Origin: Corynebacterium wankanglinii
GTDB taxonomy: Bacteria > Actinomycetota > Actinomycetes > Mycobacteriales > Mycobacteriaceae
Length of the DNA: 64,000 nt
Direction of reading: 5' to 3'
Assembly (NCBI GenBank): GCA_014490595.1
Contig: CP061031.1
Location: 1 to 64,000, forward strand
This document shows, in pieces, positions 35,566 to 47,226 of this stretch. The notes beneath the pieces are model-generated. The model was not told where the DNA came from, ran no database searches, and saw nothing but the letters and a program-made list of their open reading frames with translations. The position numbers were made by a program, and so were the translations under genes. Numbering within the stretch: position 1 is the first letter of the stretch; each line of letters starts with the position of its first letter.

Positions 35566-35581
35566 TCAACCGATCGGTTGA
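35566..35581. promoter_or_regulatory. Perfect 16-bp palindrome between hrtB and chrS, candidate ChrA operator
   Basis: TCAACCGATCGGTTGA is self-complementary over all 16 bases and lies 15 bp before the chrS start and 60 bp before hrtB. A further half site GGTTGA sits at 35552-35557. Its position in the 91-bp divergent promoter region suggests the response-regulator or a repressor site; the identity of the binder is inferred. Confidence 0.5.
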
Positions 35582-35596
35582 TCTACGCTCGGACGC

Positions 35597-36789
35597 ATGT
35601 TGTCAACCACCCGTTTCCTGCAACTGCTGCGCGTGAGCCTGCACGTGCTGGTAGCGGTGCTGCTGGCCGTGGGCCTGGTGGGGCAGCTGCGCGGCGGCGG
35701 ACCCGCGGCAGCTGTCACCTTCTCCGCCTGCTTCGCCGCCGTGTACCTGGCCGGCACCGTGTGGCACAACCGCGGCAAGGCGTACCCGGCGTGGGCGCCG
35801 TACGCGTGGCTGCTGCTGGTTGCGGTGCTGTGGGTCGCGCTGGTGCAGATTTCCGAGGACTTTGTGTGGCTGGAGTTCCCGCTGGTCATGCTCGCCTGCG
35901 TCATCCTGCCCAAGTGGTGGGAGATCGCGGCCGCGCGGCGCTGCTGGCGGTCACGCTCTCCGCGACAGCCCAGGGCGGGCCCGGCGCGGTGGTCGGCCCC
36001 ACCATCGGCACCGCCTTGGCCGTGTTCATCGTCCACGCCTACCAGGCCCTACGCGCGGAGGCAGACCACTACCGGCAGATGGCCGACGACCTGCGCGCGG
36101 CCCAGCACCAGCGCGCGGAGGCGGAGCACGCCGCGGGCGTGGCCGAAGAGCGGGCCCGGCTGGCCCGCGAGGTGCACGACACCATGGCGCAAGGGCTCAG
36201 CTCCATCGTCTTGCTCGGCCGCGCGATGGACAAGCAGCTCGGCGCGGGCGACCCGGCGCGCGAGACCTTGGACGTGATCCGCTCCACTGCCTCCGACAAC
36301 TTGGCGGAGGCGCGACGCTTCGTGGCGGAGAACTCCGCGGACACCGCCGCGGTTGAGGGGACAAGCGAGGGCGCAGGAGAGGGCGCGGCAACCCGCACGC
36401 CGTTGCCCGCCCGCTTGGAGCGTTTGGCCGGCCACGCGCAAGACCGCCAGCGCGCGCTGGGCGAGCAGCTGGAGGTTCGCGTCAATGCGGTTGACCTGCC
36501 GGAACCAGCAGCGTCCGTGGCCGAGCGCGTCGTGCGCGAGGGCCTGAGCAACATCGTGCGCCACGCCGGGGCGTCGTCGGCGGTGGTGACCGTGGATAGG
36601 CTGGGGGAGACTGCCACCATCGACGTCTTCGACAACGGCCGTGGCATCTCCGGCCCGGAAGGTTACGGGCTCAAAGGGCTGCGCGCCCGCGTGGAGGAGG
36701 TCGGCGGCGAGCTCACAGTCGAAGGTAACGTCCTTGCCGCCACCGTGCCCGTGGACGAGACCGTGGAGGAGACCGTGGAGGAGAAATGA
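35597..36789 (+). CDS. chrS: Sensor histidine kinase (ChrS-like), frameshifted
   Basis: ATG 35597 starts a membrane domain of about five to six helices (LLRVSLHVLVAVLLAVGLV, ...). Near 35932 the frame changes in a GGCCGCGCGGCGC tract and continues as LLAVTLSATAQGG and the kinase core: the HisKA_3 phospho-site ARLAREVHDTMAQGLSS, then ERVVREGLSNIVRHAG (N box) and FDNGRGISGPEGYGLKGLRARVEEVGG (G boxes). A repeat ETVEETVEE ends the protein. Corynebacterial ChrS senses heme within its membrane helices. It overlaps chrA by 4 bp. Confidence 0.8.
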
Positions 36790-37388
36790 CACTGAGCGTC
36801 ATGCTTATCGACGACCATCCGGTCGTCCGCGCCGGCCTGCGCGCAGTGCTCAATTCCTTTGACGGCATCGAGGTTGTCGCCGAGGCCGCCGACGGCAACG
36901 CCGAGGTGCCCGAGGGGGTGGACGTGGTGGTCTCCGACATCCAGATGCCCGGCGCGTCGGGCATCGACCTCACCCGCCGCCTCGTTGCCGCGGGCGGGCC
37001 GCCGGTGCTTATCCTGACCACCTACGACACCCAGGCTGATGTGGTTGCCGCGGTGGAGGCGGGAGCGATGGGGTACCTGCTCAAGGACGCCCCCGAGGAC
37101 GAGCTCTACGACGCGGTGGTGCGCGCCTCCCAACGCACCCGGGTGCTTTCCCCGCAGGTGGCCAACGTGCTCGCCGACCGGCTGGTCAACCCTTCCGAGG
37201 CGCTGTCTGCCCGCGAGATCGAACTGCTGCGCGCGCTGCAGACGGGCGCGTCGAACCGGGAGATCGCCGAGCAGCTGTTCATCTCCCAGGCGATGGTGAA
37301 GACGCACCTGATCCACATCTATTCGAAGCTGGGCGTGGACAACCGGACGGCTGCCGTTGAAAAGGCTCGGCAGCGCCGCATCATCTAA
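36786..37388 (+). CDS. chrA: NarL/LuxR-type response regulator (ChrA-like)
   Basis: A 200-residue two-domain regulator: receiver domain with acidic D9-D10, phospho-acceptor D51 (VVSDIQMPG) and K100-type lysine in YLLKDAP; C-terminal LuxR HTH with LSAREIELLRALQTGASNREIAEQLFISQAMVKTHLIHIYSKLGV. Its ATG overlaps the kinase stop. By analogy to ChrSA it would activate hrtBA when heme is high. Confidence 0.85.
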   Translation: MTLSVMLIDDHPVVRAGLRAVLNSFDGIEVVAEAADGNAEVPEGVDVVVSDIQMPGASGIDLTRRLVAAGGPPVLILTTYDTQADVVAAVEAGAMGYLLKDAPEDELYDAVVRASQRTRVLSPQVANVLADRLVNPSEALSAREIELLRALQTGASNREIAEQLFISQAMVKTHLIHIYSKLGVDNRTAAVEKARQRRII

Positions 37389-37398
37389 GCTGGGTACC

Positions 37399-37944
37399 AT
37401 GTCCTTCATCGATCTGCAGGTTGGCCCGTGGCGCGGTGTCGAACTCCTCAGGGGGCTTACAGGCCCGGCCGAAACGCCCGCAGGCTGCAAGTCTTTCTCG
37501 TGGCGCCACGACGGCACCGCACGCCTCGGCGGTGTGCTTGAGCGGGCGCAGGTGCAGGTGCTTATCGACGCGGAGGCGGTGCCCGATAAGGTCCAACGCG
37601 CCCAGCCGGAGGCGTTCGGCCTGCGCAGCGTCACCACCGAATCCGCCGGCGAGGCGTACGTCTTCGCCGGGCGCATGTTCGGCCGCGCCGGCGACGTGGA
37701 CACTATCGAGCCCTGCGCGGCCGCGCAGCTGACTATCGCCCCCGGGACAGAGCTGGCTATCACGGTGTACGAGGAGTTCGAGTACGCCATCGTCGCCGCC
37801 GACGGGGACCTGGCCGTGAACAACACGGACGTGCCCGGCAGATCAGTAGGTCTTCTCGACGCCGGCCACCGCACGCTGGGGCTGAAGAACCGCTCTGACA
37901 GCATCGCCCACGCCTTGATCCTGGGCGGCCAACCCACGCATTAG
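37399..37944 (+). CDS. Cupin-like protein with pirin-type C-terminal half
   Basis: 181 residues from ATG 37399, eleven bases after chrA. The C-terminal half (QLTIAPGTELAITV...EYAIVAADGDLAV...LKNRSDSIAHALILGGQP) follows the pirin C-terminal barrel pattern ending in LGG-P. The N-terminal half (GPWRGVELLRGLTGPAETPAG) is not recognised. Metal residues of true pirins are not evident, so this is a pirin-C-like or HutD-like barrel of unknown role. Confidence 0.5.
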   Translation: MSFIDLQVGPWRGVELLRGLTGPAETPAGCKSFSWRHDGTARLGGVLERAQVQVLIDAEAVPDKVQRAQPEAFGLRSVTTESAGEAYVFAGRMFGRAGDVDTIEPCAAAQLTIAPGTELAITVYEEFEYAIVAADGDLAVNNTDVPGRSVGLLDAGHRTLGLKNRSDSIAHALILGGQPTH

Positions 37945-37971
37945 GGCCGGCACTGCGAGAGATGTGCCGGT

Positions 37972-38394
37972 GTGGTCTCCCTCATCGTCGCTGCCGCCAT
38001 CCTGGTGGAGGGCATCACGCAGATGGGCGTGATCGAGGCGCTGACCAACCTGGCGCAGGCATCCTCCGGCGCTGCGGTGCTCATGGTGCTGGTGTTCGTG
38101 CTGGCCACCGCCGCCATGGCGTTGCTCACCGGTTCCGGCGTGGCGCCCTACTTCGCGTTCTCCGAGATGGTGCCCGGCATCGCCGCGGACTCCGCAGTTT
38201 CCGCCCCGCAGATGCTCACCTCCATCTGGGCCGCCTCGAACACCATGCGCCAGGCCTCCCCGGTCAACGCCGCTGTGCTCATCGTCGCCGGCGCTCTGCA
38301 GGTCAACCCGATCGACGTTGTCCGCCGCACCGCTGTCCCGCTGGCCGCGGGTGCGGTAACCGCGGTGGTGTGCGCGTTCCTGTTCGTGGTCTAA
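37972..38394 (+). pseudogene. DcuC-type C4-dicarboxylate transporter, C-terminal fragment
   Basis: 140 residues with three to four membrane segments: MGVIEALTNLAQASSGAAV, FVLATAAMALLTGSGVAPYFAFSEMVPGIA and ASNTMRQASPVNAAVLIVAGALQVNP, the C-terminal third of DcuC-type carriers. The first two thirds (about 300 residues) are missing and the preceding pirin-like gene ends 27 bp before. It is a deletion remnant and cannot form a full carrier. Confidence 0.7.
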
Positions 38395-38422
38395 GGCCTG
38401 CTTAGGCCGTAAGGTTGCCGGT

Positions 38423-39703
38423 ATGACCGTCTCAGTGCTCATGATCGTGGAGGGCGCCTCGCCCGAAATTTCCCGCTGCGTCAACGTCGAAGAGACCATG
38501 ACGCTCGGCGAGCTGGCCCAGATCATCGACGCCGCACTCGGCTTCACCGGCGCCGCCACCCACCTCTACGTTGGCCAGGAAGGTGCGCAGCGCTCGGTCT
38601 ACACGGAAGTTCCGGGGTCGGGCGAGCATCACGAGGACGAGCTCACCGTGGCCGAGATGCGGCCGATGACCTACGTCTACGACCCGGCCGCCAACTGGAA
38701 CATCCACGTGGAGGTCCTCGGCCCCTCCAACATCGAGGGGCCGACGCCCATGCTTATCGACGCCGCCGGGCCCGACGTTGTCGAAGCCTGCTCCGGCCCG
38801 GAGCTGATGACCACCTTCCGCAACCAGGCCCGCCTCCTGGCCGCCGGCATCGAGCCGGACCTGGAGACCATCACCCTGATGTTCAGCTACCTCCCTGTCA
38901 TGCCGCCCGAGCGGATGCTGGACCGGATGACCCAGGCGGACCCGGTTGCTGTGGCCACCCGCATCGGCAACGTCGCCGAGGAGATGTTCTTCGACGAGGT
39001 GGCCGCCGCGGACGAGCAGAGCGACGGCCCCGGCCTGGCCCAGCACTTCGACGACTTCCTGCAATCCCGCCCGGACCTGCTCCAGATCATCGACATGGAC
39101 CCCCACCCGGAGCGCAACCCCTCCATGATCAACGCCGTGACCGAGTTTTTCGGCGGGTTCTTCGGCGACGCGTTGGACGGCGCCGGCGACCTGACGCAGC
39201 ACCCGGGTATCGTGCCGGGCTTCGGACCGGGTTCGTTCACCGACATCTTCGCCGGGCTCATCCGCATCTTCGCCGCCGGTGTGCCCTACGAGCACGATGA
39301 CTTGCCCGCGGACATCGCCCACGAGGTGCGCGAGCTGGTCCAGCTACCGTTTGCCAACACCGTGGCCGATCTGTTGCTCGACGCCCGCATGCTGAAAAAG
39401 CGCGGCGGCGAGCTCACCCCGACCAAAGCCGGTGAAACCTTCCTCACCAGCGAAAACCCCATCCCCAAGTACGCCGACAACATCCGCCGGGGCTTCGAAG
39501 CCCTCACCGGGGAGGATATGTGGCGCGCTATCGTGGGGTGGCTCGTCGGCGGCCAGCCAGCCACCCCCGAGATGGTGTCTTGGCTGCTGTGGCTCGAGGC
39601 GTTCGGCATCGCGCGCGAAACCGGTCCGAACCAGGTCGTGTGCACCGAGCAGGGCTCCCAGTTGCTGGAGCTGCACTACGCTCACTACGCCAACGGCCGC
39701 TAA
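38423..39703 (+). CDS. pRiA4b ORF-3-like domain protein
   Basis: A 426-residue soluble protein. Residues about 1-85 (LMIVEGASPEISRCVNVEETMTLGELAQIIDAALGF...HLYV) match the plasmid pRiA4b ORF-3 fold. The middle is acidic and helical. The C-terminal 130 residues (VADLLLDARMLKKRGGELTPTKAGETFL and LWLEAFGIARETG...VCTEQGSQLLELH) look like two winged-helix units. The role is unknown; pRiA4b-type proteins occur as IS passenger or stand-alone genes. It is intact. Confidence 0.6.
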   Translation: MTVSVLMIVEGASPEISRCVNVEETMTLGELAQIIDAALGFTGAATHLYVGQEGAQRSVYTEVPGSGEHHEDELTVAEMRPMTYVYDPAANWNIHVEVLGPSNIEGPTPMLIDAAGPDVVEACSGPELMTTFRNQARLLAAGIEPDLETITLMFSYLPVMPPERMLDRMTQADPVAVATRIGNVAEEMFFDEVAAADEQSDGPGLAQHFDDFLQSRPDLLQIIDMDPHPERNPSMINAVTEFFGGFFGDALDGAGDLTQHPGIVPGFGPGSFTDIFAGLIRIFAAGVPYEHDDLPADIAHEVRELVQLPFANTVADLLLDARMLKKRGGELTPTKAGETFLTSENPIPKYADNIRRGFEALTGEDMWRAIVGWLVGGQPATPEMVSWLLWLEAFGIARETGPNQVVCTEQGSQLLELHYAHYANGR

Positions 39704-39710
39704 CGGCGCT

Positions 39711-40025
39711 TCACTCCACCACCAGGTATAGCCCCAGCGCGCCAATCCCGAGCATCATCGCCGTGAGCAGAAATATCGCAGCCGCGTTGGGGGCGCTGCG
39801 CTCGTCGGCAAGTGCGGAAGCCTCGGACCGGTACGCCCGCCGGTTCAGCACCACGATGGCAAGCCCCGTCGCCGCCAGCGCCGCCGACGCGACCACAATC
39901 AACCGCGGGTAGGCACCCGCCCACCGCAGCAGCGTCGCCGCGCACACCAGCATGGCCAGCGCGGTGCGCGTCCAGCTCATGGAGGTGCGCTCGGCCTGCA
40001 GCCCGGGGTCGGCGACTGGGATCAT
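39711..40025 (-). CDS. DUF202 membrane protein (short)
   Basis: 104 residues from ATG 40025, overlapping the stop of the upstream YidH-like gene by 4 bp. The DUF202 motif QAERTSMSWTRTALAMLV lies at 10-27, followed by two more hydrophobic helices (LIVVASAALAATGLAIVVLNRR and FLLTAMMLGIGALGLYLVV). The stop is 8 bp from the end of the convergent pRiA4b-type gene. Function unknown. Confidence 0.75.
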   Translation of the reverse strand: MIPVADPGLQAERTSMSWTRTALAMLVCAATLLRWAGAYPRLIVVASAALAATGLAIVVLNRRAYRSEASALADERSAPNAAAIFLLTAMMLGIGALGLYLVVE

Positions 40026-40387
40026 CGCAGCAGGCTCACCCCGACCACAAGCGCCGCCACGAACACCACGGCGCACAGCACGGGGATGATGGCGGGGGCG
40101 GGGATGGGCTCGTCGTGACGCAGAGCCCGCTCGATGCGCACCCAGCGCACGGCCGCTCCCGCGGAGATCGCCATCGCGATCAGGATGACCGCCGCCGCCG
40201 CGACCTTGCGCACGCCCGGCTCGATGCCGGGCAGCTCGAACGCCTCGAGCGCAATCCCGCCGGCCAAAAACGCCAGCGCCGTGCGCGTCCACGCGAGGAA
40301 GGTGCGCTCGTTGGCCAGGGTGAACCGCGGGTCCGGCTCCCCGCCGGTGGGGAACACCCGCCTGGTAAACCATCCGCGCTCGCTCAT
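40022..40387 (-). CDS. DUF202/YidH-like membrane protein
   Basis: 121 residues from ATG 40387. The motif DPRFTLANERTFLAWTRTALAFLAGGIALEAF is the DUF202 signature; two further helices follow. It overlaps its downstream paralogue-like neighbour (ATGA) and the VanZ-like stop upstream, making a tight three-gene membrane-protein unit. Confidence 0.8.
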   Translation of the reverse strand: MSERGWFTRRVFPTGGEPDPRFTLANERTFLAWTRTALAFLAGGIALEAFELPGIEPGVRKVAAAAVILIAMAISAGAAVRWVRIERALRHDEPIPAPAIIPVLCAVVFVAALVVGVSLLR

Positions 40388-40889
40388 GCGCTCAACCCTA
40401 GCGCCGCCCACACGGTGAGGATGACCGCGCCCGCCGCCACAATCGACCACAAGATCGTTGTGCGATTGCTTCTCGACGTCCTTCCGGCCCCCCCGCCCCC
40501 AACCACGCACCCGCCGTGTTGCAAATGACGTCGTCCGCGTCGCTGTAGCCCCAAGAACACAGGTACTGCGCCGTCTCGATGCCCAGGCTGCAAAGCAGCC
40601 CGACCAGCACCGCCCGGCCCACCGCCCCCCGGTAGGCGACAAACCCCACCGGGAGAAACAGCGCGATGTTGCCGAAGAGGTTCAGCCACGGCCCCCACCA
40701 CACCCTCGCGTACTCGAACGTCTCCAGCGGGTTGAGGCGGATCTGGCTGAGCTGGTGCGACTCCGCCGACCACAGCCCTGGGATAGACACGAAGGCTTTG
40801 CCCACTGTGAACGCGAGTACGACCAAGCAGGTGATCACAGCCGCCGCCGCGCGGGCGGTCTTGGTCTCGGTGTTGCTCGCTGAAGTCAC
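40384..40889 (-). CDS. VanZ-like membrane protein, frameshifted near the 3' end
   Basis: ATG 40889 opens about 130 residues of VanZ pattern: NLFGNIALFLPVGFVAYRG, LLCSLGIETAQYLCSWGYSDADDVICNTAGAWLG. Just after this, in a C-rich stretch (40486-40502), the frame changes; the second frame supplies RTTILWSIVAAGAVILTVWAALGLSA, the last helix, and a stop overlapping the YidH-like ATG. Some VanZ proteins modify glycopeptide susceptibility; most have unknown roles. Confidence 0.75.
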
Positions 40890-40924
40890 TTGCCCAACCG
40901 TAGACCGGGCCTATGCTGACCACC

Positions 40925-41863
40925 ATGAACCAGAGCTTGATTGTTACTGAGAACGGGCCCGAGGTCGTGGAGAGGCAGGAGGCGCACGCTGGCGAGGGCG
41001 ACACGCAGATCTCGCTGAGCCACTCATCGGTCAACTACAAGGACGCGATGGCGCTTGACGGCAACCGCGGCATCCTGCGCGAGCTGCCGATGGTGCCCGG
41101 CATCGATGCGGTGGGCACGCTCGATGACGGCACGCTAGTCACCGTCAACGGCCGCGGCATCGGCGAGCGCAGGAACGGCGGCTACACGTCGCACATGCGC
41201 ATCGACGCTGAAAACATCACCCGCGTGCCCTCCCGCTTCACCGCCTACGAGGCGGCCGCGATCGGCACCGCAGGCTACACCGCAGGCCTCTCGGTAGCAG
41301 GCCTGGAGCGCGCCGCGCGTTCGCCTATCGACGGCCCCGTGCTGGTCACCGGCGCCACCGGGGGAGTGGGCTCCATCGCGGTGCAGCTGCTCGCCGCGCG
41401 GGGCCACGAGGTGTGGGCCCTAACCGGGCGTGTGTCCGAGCACGAGGCGTGGCTGCGCGAACTCGGCGCGGCAGAGGTGCTCGACCGGGCCGAGTTCGCC
41501 GACGCCGGCAAGCCGCTGCAGAAGGCCCGGTTGGCGGGCGTGGTGGACACCGTCGGCTCCACGGTGCTGGCCAACGCGCTGTCGCAACTGCGCTGGGGCG
41601 GGGTGGCCACCGCGTGCGGCATGGCCGCCGGCAACGACCTGCCCGCCAGCGTCCTGCCGTTCATCCTGCGCGGGGTGCAGCTGGTGGGCATCAACTCCGT
41701 CGACGCGCCGAATCCGGTGCGCGACGAGGCGTGGAAGATCCTGGACGAGTCTCTAGACACCGACGCCATCCGCACCGAGGAAGTCGGTTTGGATGGCGTG
41801 GTGGAAGTTGGGCGTAGGCTGCTGGGTGGCAGGGGCAGCGGACGCGCCGTCGTTACGCTGTAG
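40925..41863 (+). CDS. YhdH/AcuI-type quinone oxidoreductase (acryloyl-CoA reductase-like)
   Basis: 312 residues from ATG 40925; a GTG/ATG four codons earlier is possible. Medium-chain reductase without zinc: SVNYKDAMAL at 35-44, PMVPGIDAVG near 55-64, and the NADPH-binding GATGGVGS at 143-150. The C terminus runs into the convergent membrane-protein gene by 11 bp. It probably reduces enoyl-type substrates with NADPH. Confidence 0.82.
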   Translation: MNQSLIVTENGPEVVERQEAHAGEGDTQISLSHSSVNYKDAMALDGNRGILRELPMVPGIDAVGTLDDGTLVTVNGRGIGERRNGGYTSHMRIDAENITRVPSRFTAYEAAAIGTAGYTAGLSVAGLERAARSPIDGPVLVTGATGGVGSIAVQLLAARGHEVWALTGRVSEHEAWLRELGAAEVLDRAEFADAGKPLQKARLAGVVDTVGSTVLANALSQLRWGGVATACGMAAGNDLPASVLPFILRGVQLVGINSVDAPNPVRDEAWKILDESLDTDAIRTEEVGLDGVVEVGRRLLGGRGSGRAVVTL

Positions 41864-42878
41864 CCACAGCTTCTTTGGGCACGGGGCCGCCGGAGATTTG
41901 GCGGTACGCGTACGCCATCGCCAGCAGCGTCACCGGAGCGGTGACGATCAGACCGAGCCCGAACAGCGCCGCGCCCACGGTGTTTAGCACCATCACGATC
42001 AGGAACAGGCCCAGCAGCTTCAGGTAGTTCGACGCGCCCGCCTTGAAACCGGCGCTGAACGCATGACCGAACGAGCCGTTGTTGTCCGCCGCGTACCACG
42101 TCTGCATGAGGAAGAACGGAGCCAAAAGCGCGCTGACCACGCCCGAAATCGCCAACGCACCAAGCACCGGACGCACCAGTGACCGCATCTCCTCCACCGA
42201 CACGTCCTGCGCGTTCGGGTTTGGCAACGAGTTCGGGTCGATCGTGCTCAACGCGCCGGCCGCCAGCACGACCATCAAAATGCCCATCACCACAGTGAGA
42301 GCGAACCCCAGCAGCGCGGAGACCCCAAGCGTCTTGCCGTACGCCGGCGCCTTCGTGTCGTTGTACGTGAACTCTTTCGCCAACGTCTCCTGCAGCGCCA
42401 CGGACACGAACCAGGGCACCACCAGCAGCATCACAATCGGAGAGATAAAGCCGAGGGCCGGGATGAACTGCGGGATCAGGGCCAGCAGCGCATAGATGAT
42501 GCCCAGCGGGATCCACAACTTCGCGTTGGCAAACATCGCCTTGAAAGCCCAGGTGAGGGCCTCAAAGACCTGGACCTTGCCGTTGCCCTTGACGTGGAAC
42601 CAGCCGTTGGAGGCTGGGTCGTTGATCGGGTGCGGGGACACCCCGTCGCCCGGGATGTTGTCGGTGAGCTGCTGGCCGTGGAAGCGCAGCGCGGAGGCGC
42701 CAGACGCCTGCGCCGCGGTGTTGACGTCGAAGGCGTCGTAGCTGTCGTAGTTGTCGGCGTTGCCAGCGTTCCCGGCATTGCCAGGGTTGTAGCCGGGGTA
42801 GGCGCCGTTTTCGGGGTGGCTGCCTTCCGGGTGCTCCGGGTACGGCTCGTACCCGCCGCCGTTGTAGGGGGTGGACAT
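41853..42878 (-). CDS. Multi-spanning membrane protein with Asn/Gly-rich N terminus
   Basis: 341 residues. The first 110 are cytoplasmic and low complexity (Tyr, Gly, Asn, Pro: GGGYEPYPEHPEGSHPENGA, GNAGNAGNADNYDSYDAF). Six hydrophobic stretches follow (IPLGIIYALLALIPQFIPALGFISPIVMLLVVPW and others) in the arrangement of glycerophosphoryl-type/DUF975-like proteins. No active site is evident. It lies downstream of leuS on the same strand, separated by 170 bp with a hairpin. Confidence 0.6.
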   Translation of the reverse strand: MSTPYNGGGYEPYPEHPEGSHPENGAYPGYNPGNAGNAGNADNYDSYDAFDVNTAAQASGASALRFHGQQLTDNIPGDGVSPHPINDPASNGWFHVKGNGKVQVFEALTWAFKAMFANAKLWIPLGIIYALLALIPQFIPALGFISPIVMLLVVPWFVSVALQETLAKEFTYNDTKAPAYGKTLGVSALLGFALTVVMGILMVVLAAGALSTIDPNSLPNPNAQDVSVEEMRSLVRPVLGALAISGVVSALLAPFFLMQTWYAADNNGSFGHAFSAGFKAGASNYLKLLGLFLIVMVLNTVGAALFGLGLIVTAPVTLLAMAYAYRQISGGPVPKEAVATA

Positions 42879-42960
42879 GTGATCATCCTTTGCGGTTGTC
42901 GAAGCTTTTCACTCGGGATAGTAACAGCCACACCCGTCACAGGCCGGGGCGGTGGAGGGG

Positions 42961-43038
42961 CACCCCGGCTGACGGATCCCGCCGCAAAAATAGTTCAGCC
43001 GAAGCGCCCCGCCTCGTGAACTATTCCGCAACGGGGTG
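42961..43038 (-). terminator. Nested hairpin after leuS
   Basis: An inner perfect 9-bp stem (42989-42997 with 43017-43025) is enclosed by an outer 7-bp stem (42961-42967 with 43032-43038). It starts 11 bp after the leuS stop. A T run on minus (TTTTTGCGG after the inner stem) supports termination, though it may also be a 3'UTR structure. Confidence 0.5.
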
Positions 43039-43048
43039 TCGCCGGGCC

Positions 43049-45877
<2,829 letters not shown>

Positions 45878-45885
45878 GGTTATGC

Positions 45886-45891
45886 AGTGTA
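45886..45891 (-). promoter_or_regulatory. leuS: Candidate -10 box of leuS (leaderless start)
   Basis: On minus, TACACT lies eight bases before the ATG, with no ribosome-binding site between. This spacing suggests transcription beginning at or next to the start codon, common in actinobacteria. The -35 region is not distinctive. Confidence 0.4.
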
Positions 45892-45994
45892 GTTAAGGGC
45901 CTTTGCTTCTCGACGCACCTCCGGCCCCGCCACCGCAACGGCGGGGCGTTGGCGGTGTTGGTGGCGTGGTGGCGGTGTGGTGGCGCTGCCCTTT

Positions 45995-46084
45995 TGCGCA
46001 CGATCTGACATTTAGGCCGGCCGTCCAACTTTATCAGCGCAGGTCGCGAGCCTATGCGAATGCGCGCATGTCAAATCGTGCGCA
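45995..46084. repeat. Inverted pair of a dispersed 17-bp motif
   Basis: TGCGCACGATCTGACAT (45995-46011) and its inverted copy (46068-46084) match at 16 of 17 positions. A third copy is at 17423-17439. The pair lies in the 317-bp gap between leuS and the secreted-protein gene; apart from it and the leuS promoter I see nothing else there. Confidence 0.6.
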
Positions 46085-46194
46085 CGAAACGCCCGTAACC
46101 CCGCAGTCCACCCCCGGCGAGTGGCACCTGTACGCGCGCGGATATATTCACAACTGACACTGTCATCCACCTGTCACAGACTAGGAGTTTTCCT

Positions 46195-46647
46195 GTGAAG
46201 AAGTTCGCCGCAGCCGCCCTGGCCGCCACCATGACCCTGTCCGTCGCCACCGTCCCGGCCGAGGCTGCGTCCAACACCATGTCTAACGGCAGCCTCACCT
46301 GCAACCTCCGCTTGGACGGAGGCCAGGGCAGCGGCTCCGTTCCGCGGCTGAAGATCAAGAACGACCAGAGGTTTGCGAAGTTCACCGCGGAAAACGTCGG
46401 CCTGGTTCGCACCTCTTCCGACGTGGGCGAGGCATTCGGCTCCTCCGACGCTGAGACCATGGCGGCCGCCAACAATGCTGAGGCTGTTCAGGCCTGCATC
46501 GAGGGCAAGAACTACCAGTCCCAGCCGATGAGCGACAGCGAGAAGGCCGGCATCATCATCGGCACCATCGCCGTCGCCCTGGTGGCGATCGGTTCCGCGG
46601 CTGCTCCGTTCGTCCAGCCGATGATCCAGCAGTTCATGCCGCGCTAA
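46195..46647 (+). CDS. Small secreted tail-anchored protein
   Basis: 150 residues from GTG 46195 with a GGAG site nearby. A signal peptide (KKFAAAALAATMTLSVATVPAEA) is followed by an 80-residue polar domain with cysteines at 36 and 101 that could form a disulfide. A C-terminal hydrophobic helix (AGIIIGTIAVALVAIGSAAAPFV) ends in QPMIQQFMPR. No LPxTG. A partial paralogue lies at 47227-47436. Function unknown, surface location likely. Confidence 0.65.
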   Translation: MKKFAAAALAATMTLSVATVPAEAASNTMSNGSLTCNLRLDGGQGSGSVPRLKIKNDQRFAKFTAENVGLVRTSSDVGEAFGSSDAETMAAANNAEAVQACIEGKNYQSQPMSDSEKAGIIIGTIAVALVAIGSAAAPFVQPMIQQFMPR

Positions 46648-46712
46648 TTCCGCGGATTCCTACGGCCGCGCCCGTTTCACGGGGCGGCCGCCTTTCGTTG
46701 GCCAACACCAAT

Positions 46713-46753
46713 AGTTGGTCCACCCGGAATTGTCCGCAATGCGGAGTCCGCAA
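46713..46753. repeat. Dispersed about 40-bp repeat, copy A
   Basis: AGTTGGTCCACCCGGAATTG followed by TCCGCAATGCGGA and GTCCGCAA. The same order recurs at 58194-58229 and 58501-58547. The core TCCGCAATGCGGA is a small palindrome. Copy A lies just ahead of the DUF488 gene. Confidence 0.65.
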
Positions 46754-46771
46754 CCCGCTACAGTCGCGGGT

Positions 46772-47188
46772 ATGCGGCTCTACACCATCGGCTACAGCAA
46801 GAAGACCGCGGAGGAGTTCTTCGACATCCTGCGGGAAAACGGCGTAACCCAGGTCGTGGATATCCGGCGGCACAACACGAACCAGCTCGCCGGATTTACC
46901 AAGCAGTCGGACCTGCCGTGGTTCCTCGACACCATCGCGGGCATCGGCTACTCCCACGAGCTGGCGCTCGCGCCCAGCGAGGACCTCATGCGCTCCTACC
47001 GCAAGGAGGGCCTGCCGTTCGACGATTTCGCGGAGCAGTTACGCACCGAGTTCGCCGAGCGCAAGATGCCCAAGCTTATCGACGGCTCCGCTCTCCTCTG
47101 CTCAGAGCCCGACCCCGCCGTGTGCCACCGCTCTGTGGCCGCGGAGTACCTCGCCGAGAAGGGGGACTTTGAGGTCGTGCACCTCTAG
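46772..47188 (+). CDS. DUF488 protein
   Basis: 138 residues from ATG 46772. The DUF488 pattern is clear: LYTIGYSKKTAEEFFDILRENGVTQVVDIRR at the start, and LLCSEPDPAVCHRSVAAEYL near the C terminus with its two cysteines and CHR motif. The family resembles small nucleic-acid-binding or nuclease-like proteins but is not characterised. Copy A of the dispersed repeat overlaps its upstream region. Confidence 0.85.
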   Translation: MRLYTIGYSKKTAEEFFDILRENGVTQVVDIRRHNTNQLAGFTKQSDLPWFLDTIAGIGYSHELALAPSEDLMRSYRKEGLPFDDFAEQLRTEFAERKMPKLIDGSALLCSEPDPAVCHRSVAAEYLAEKGDFEVVHL

Positions 47189-47226
47189 GTTCTACCCCGC
47201 GAACATCTGCCAGATGGCCACGCCCA

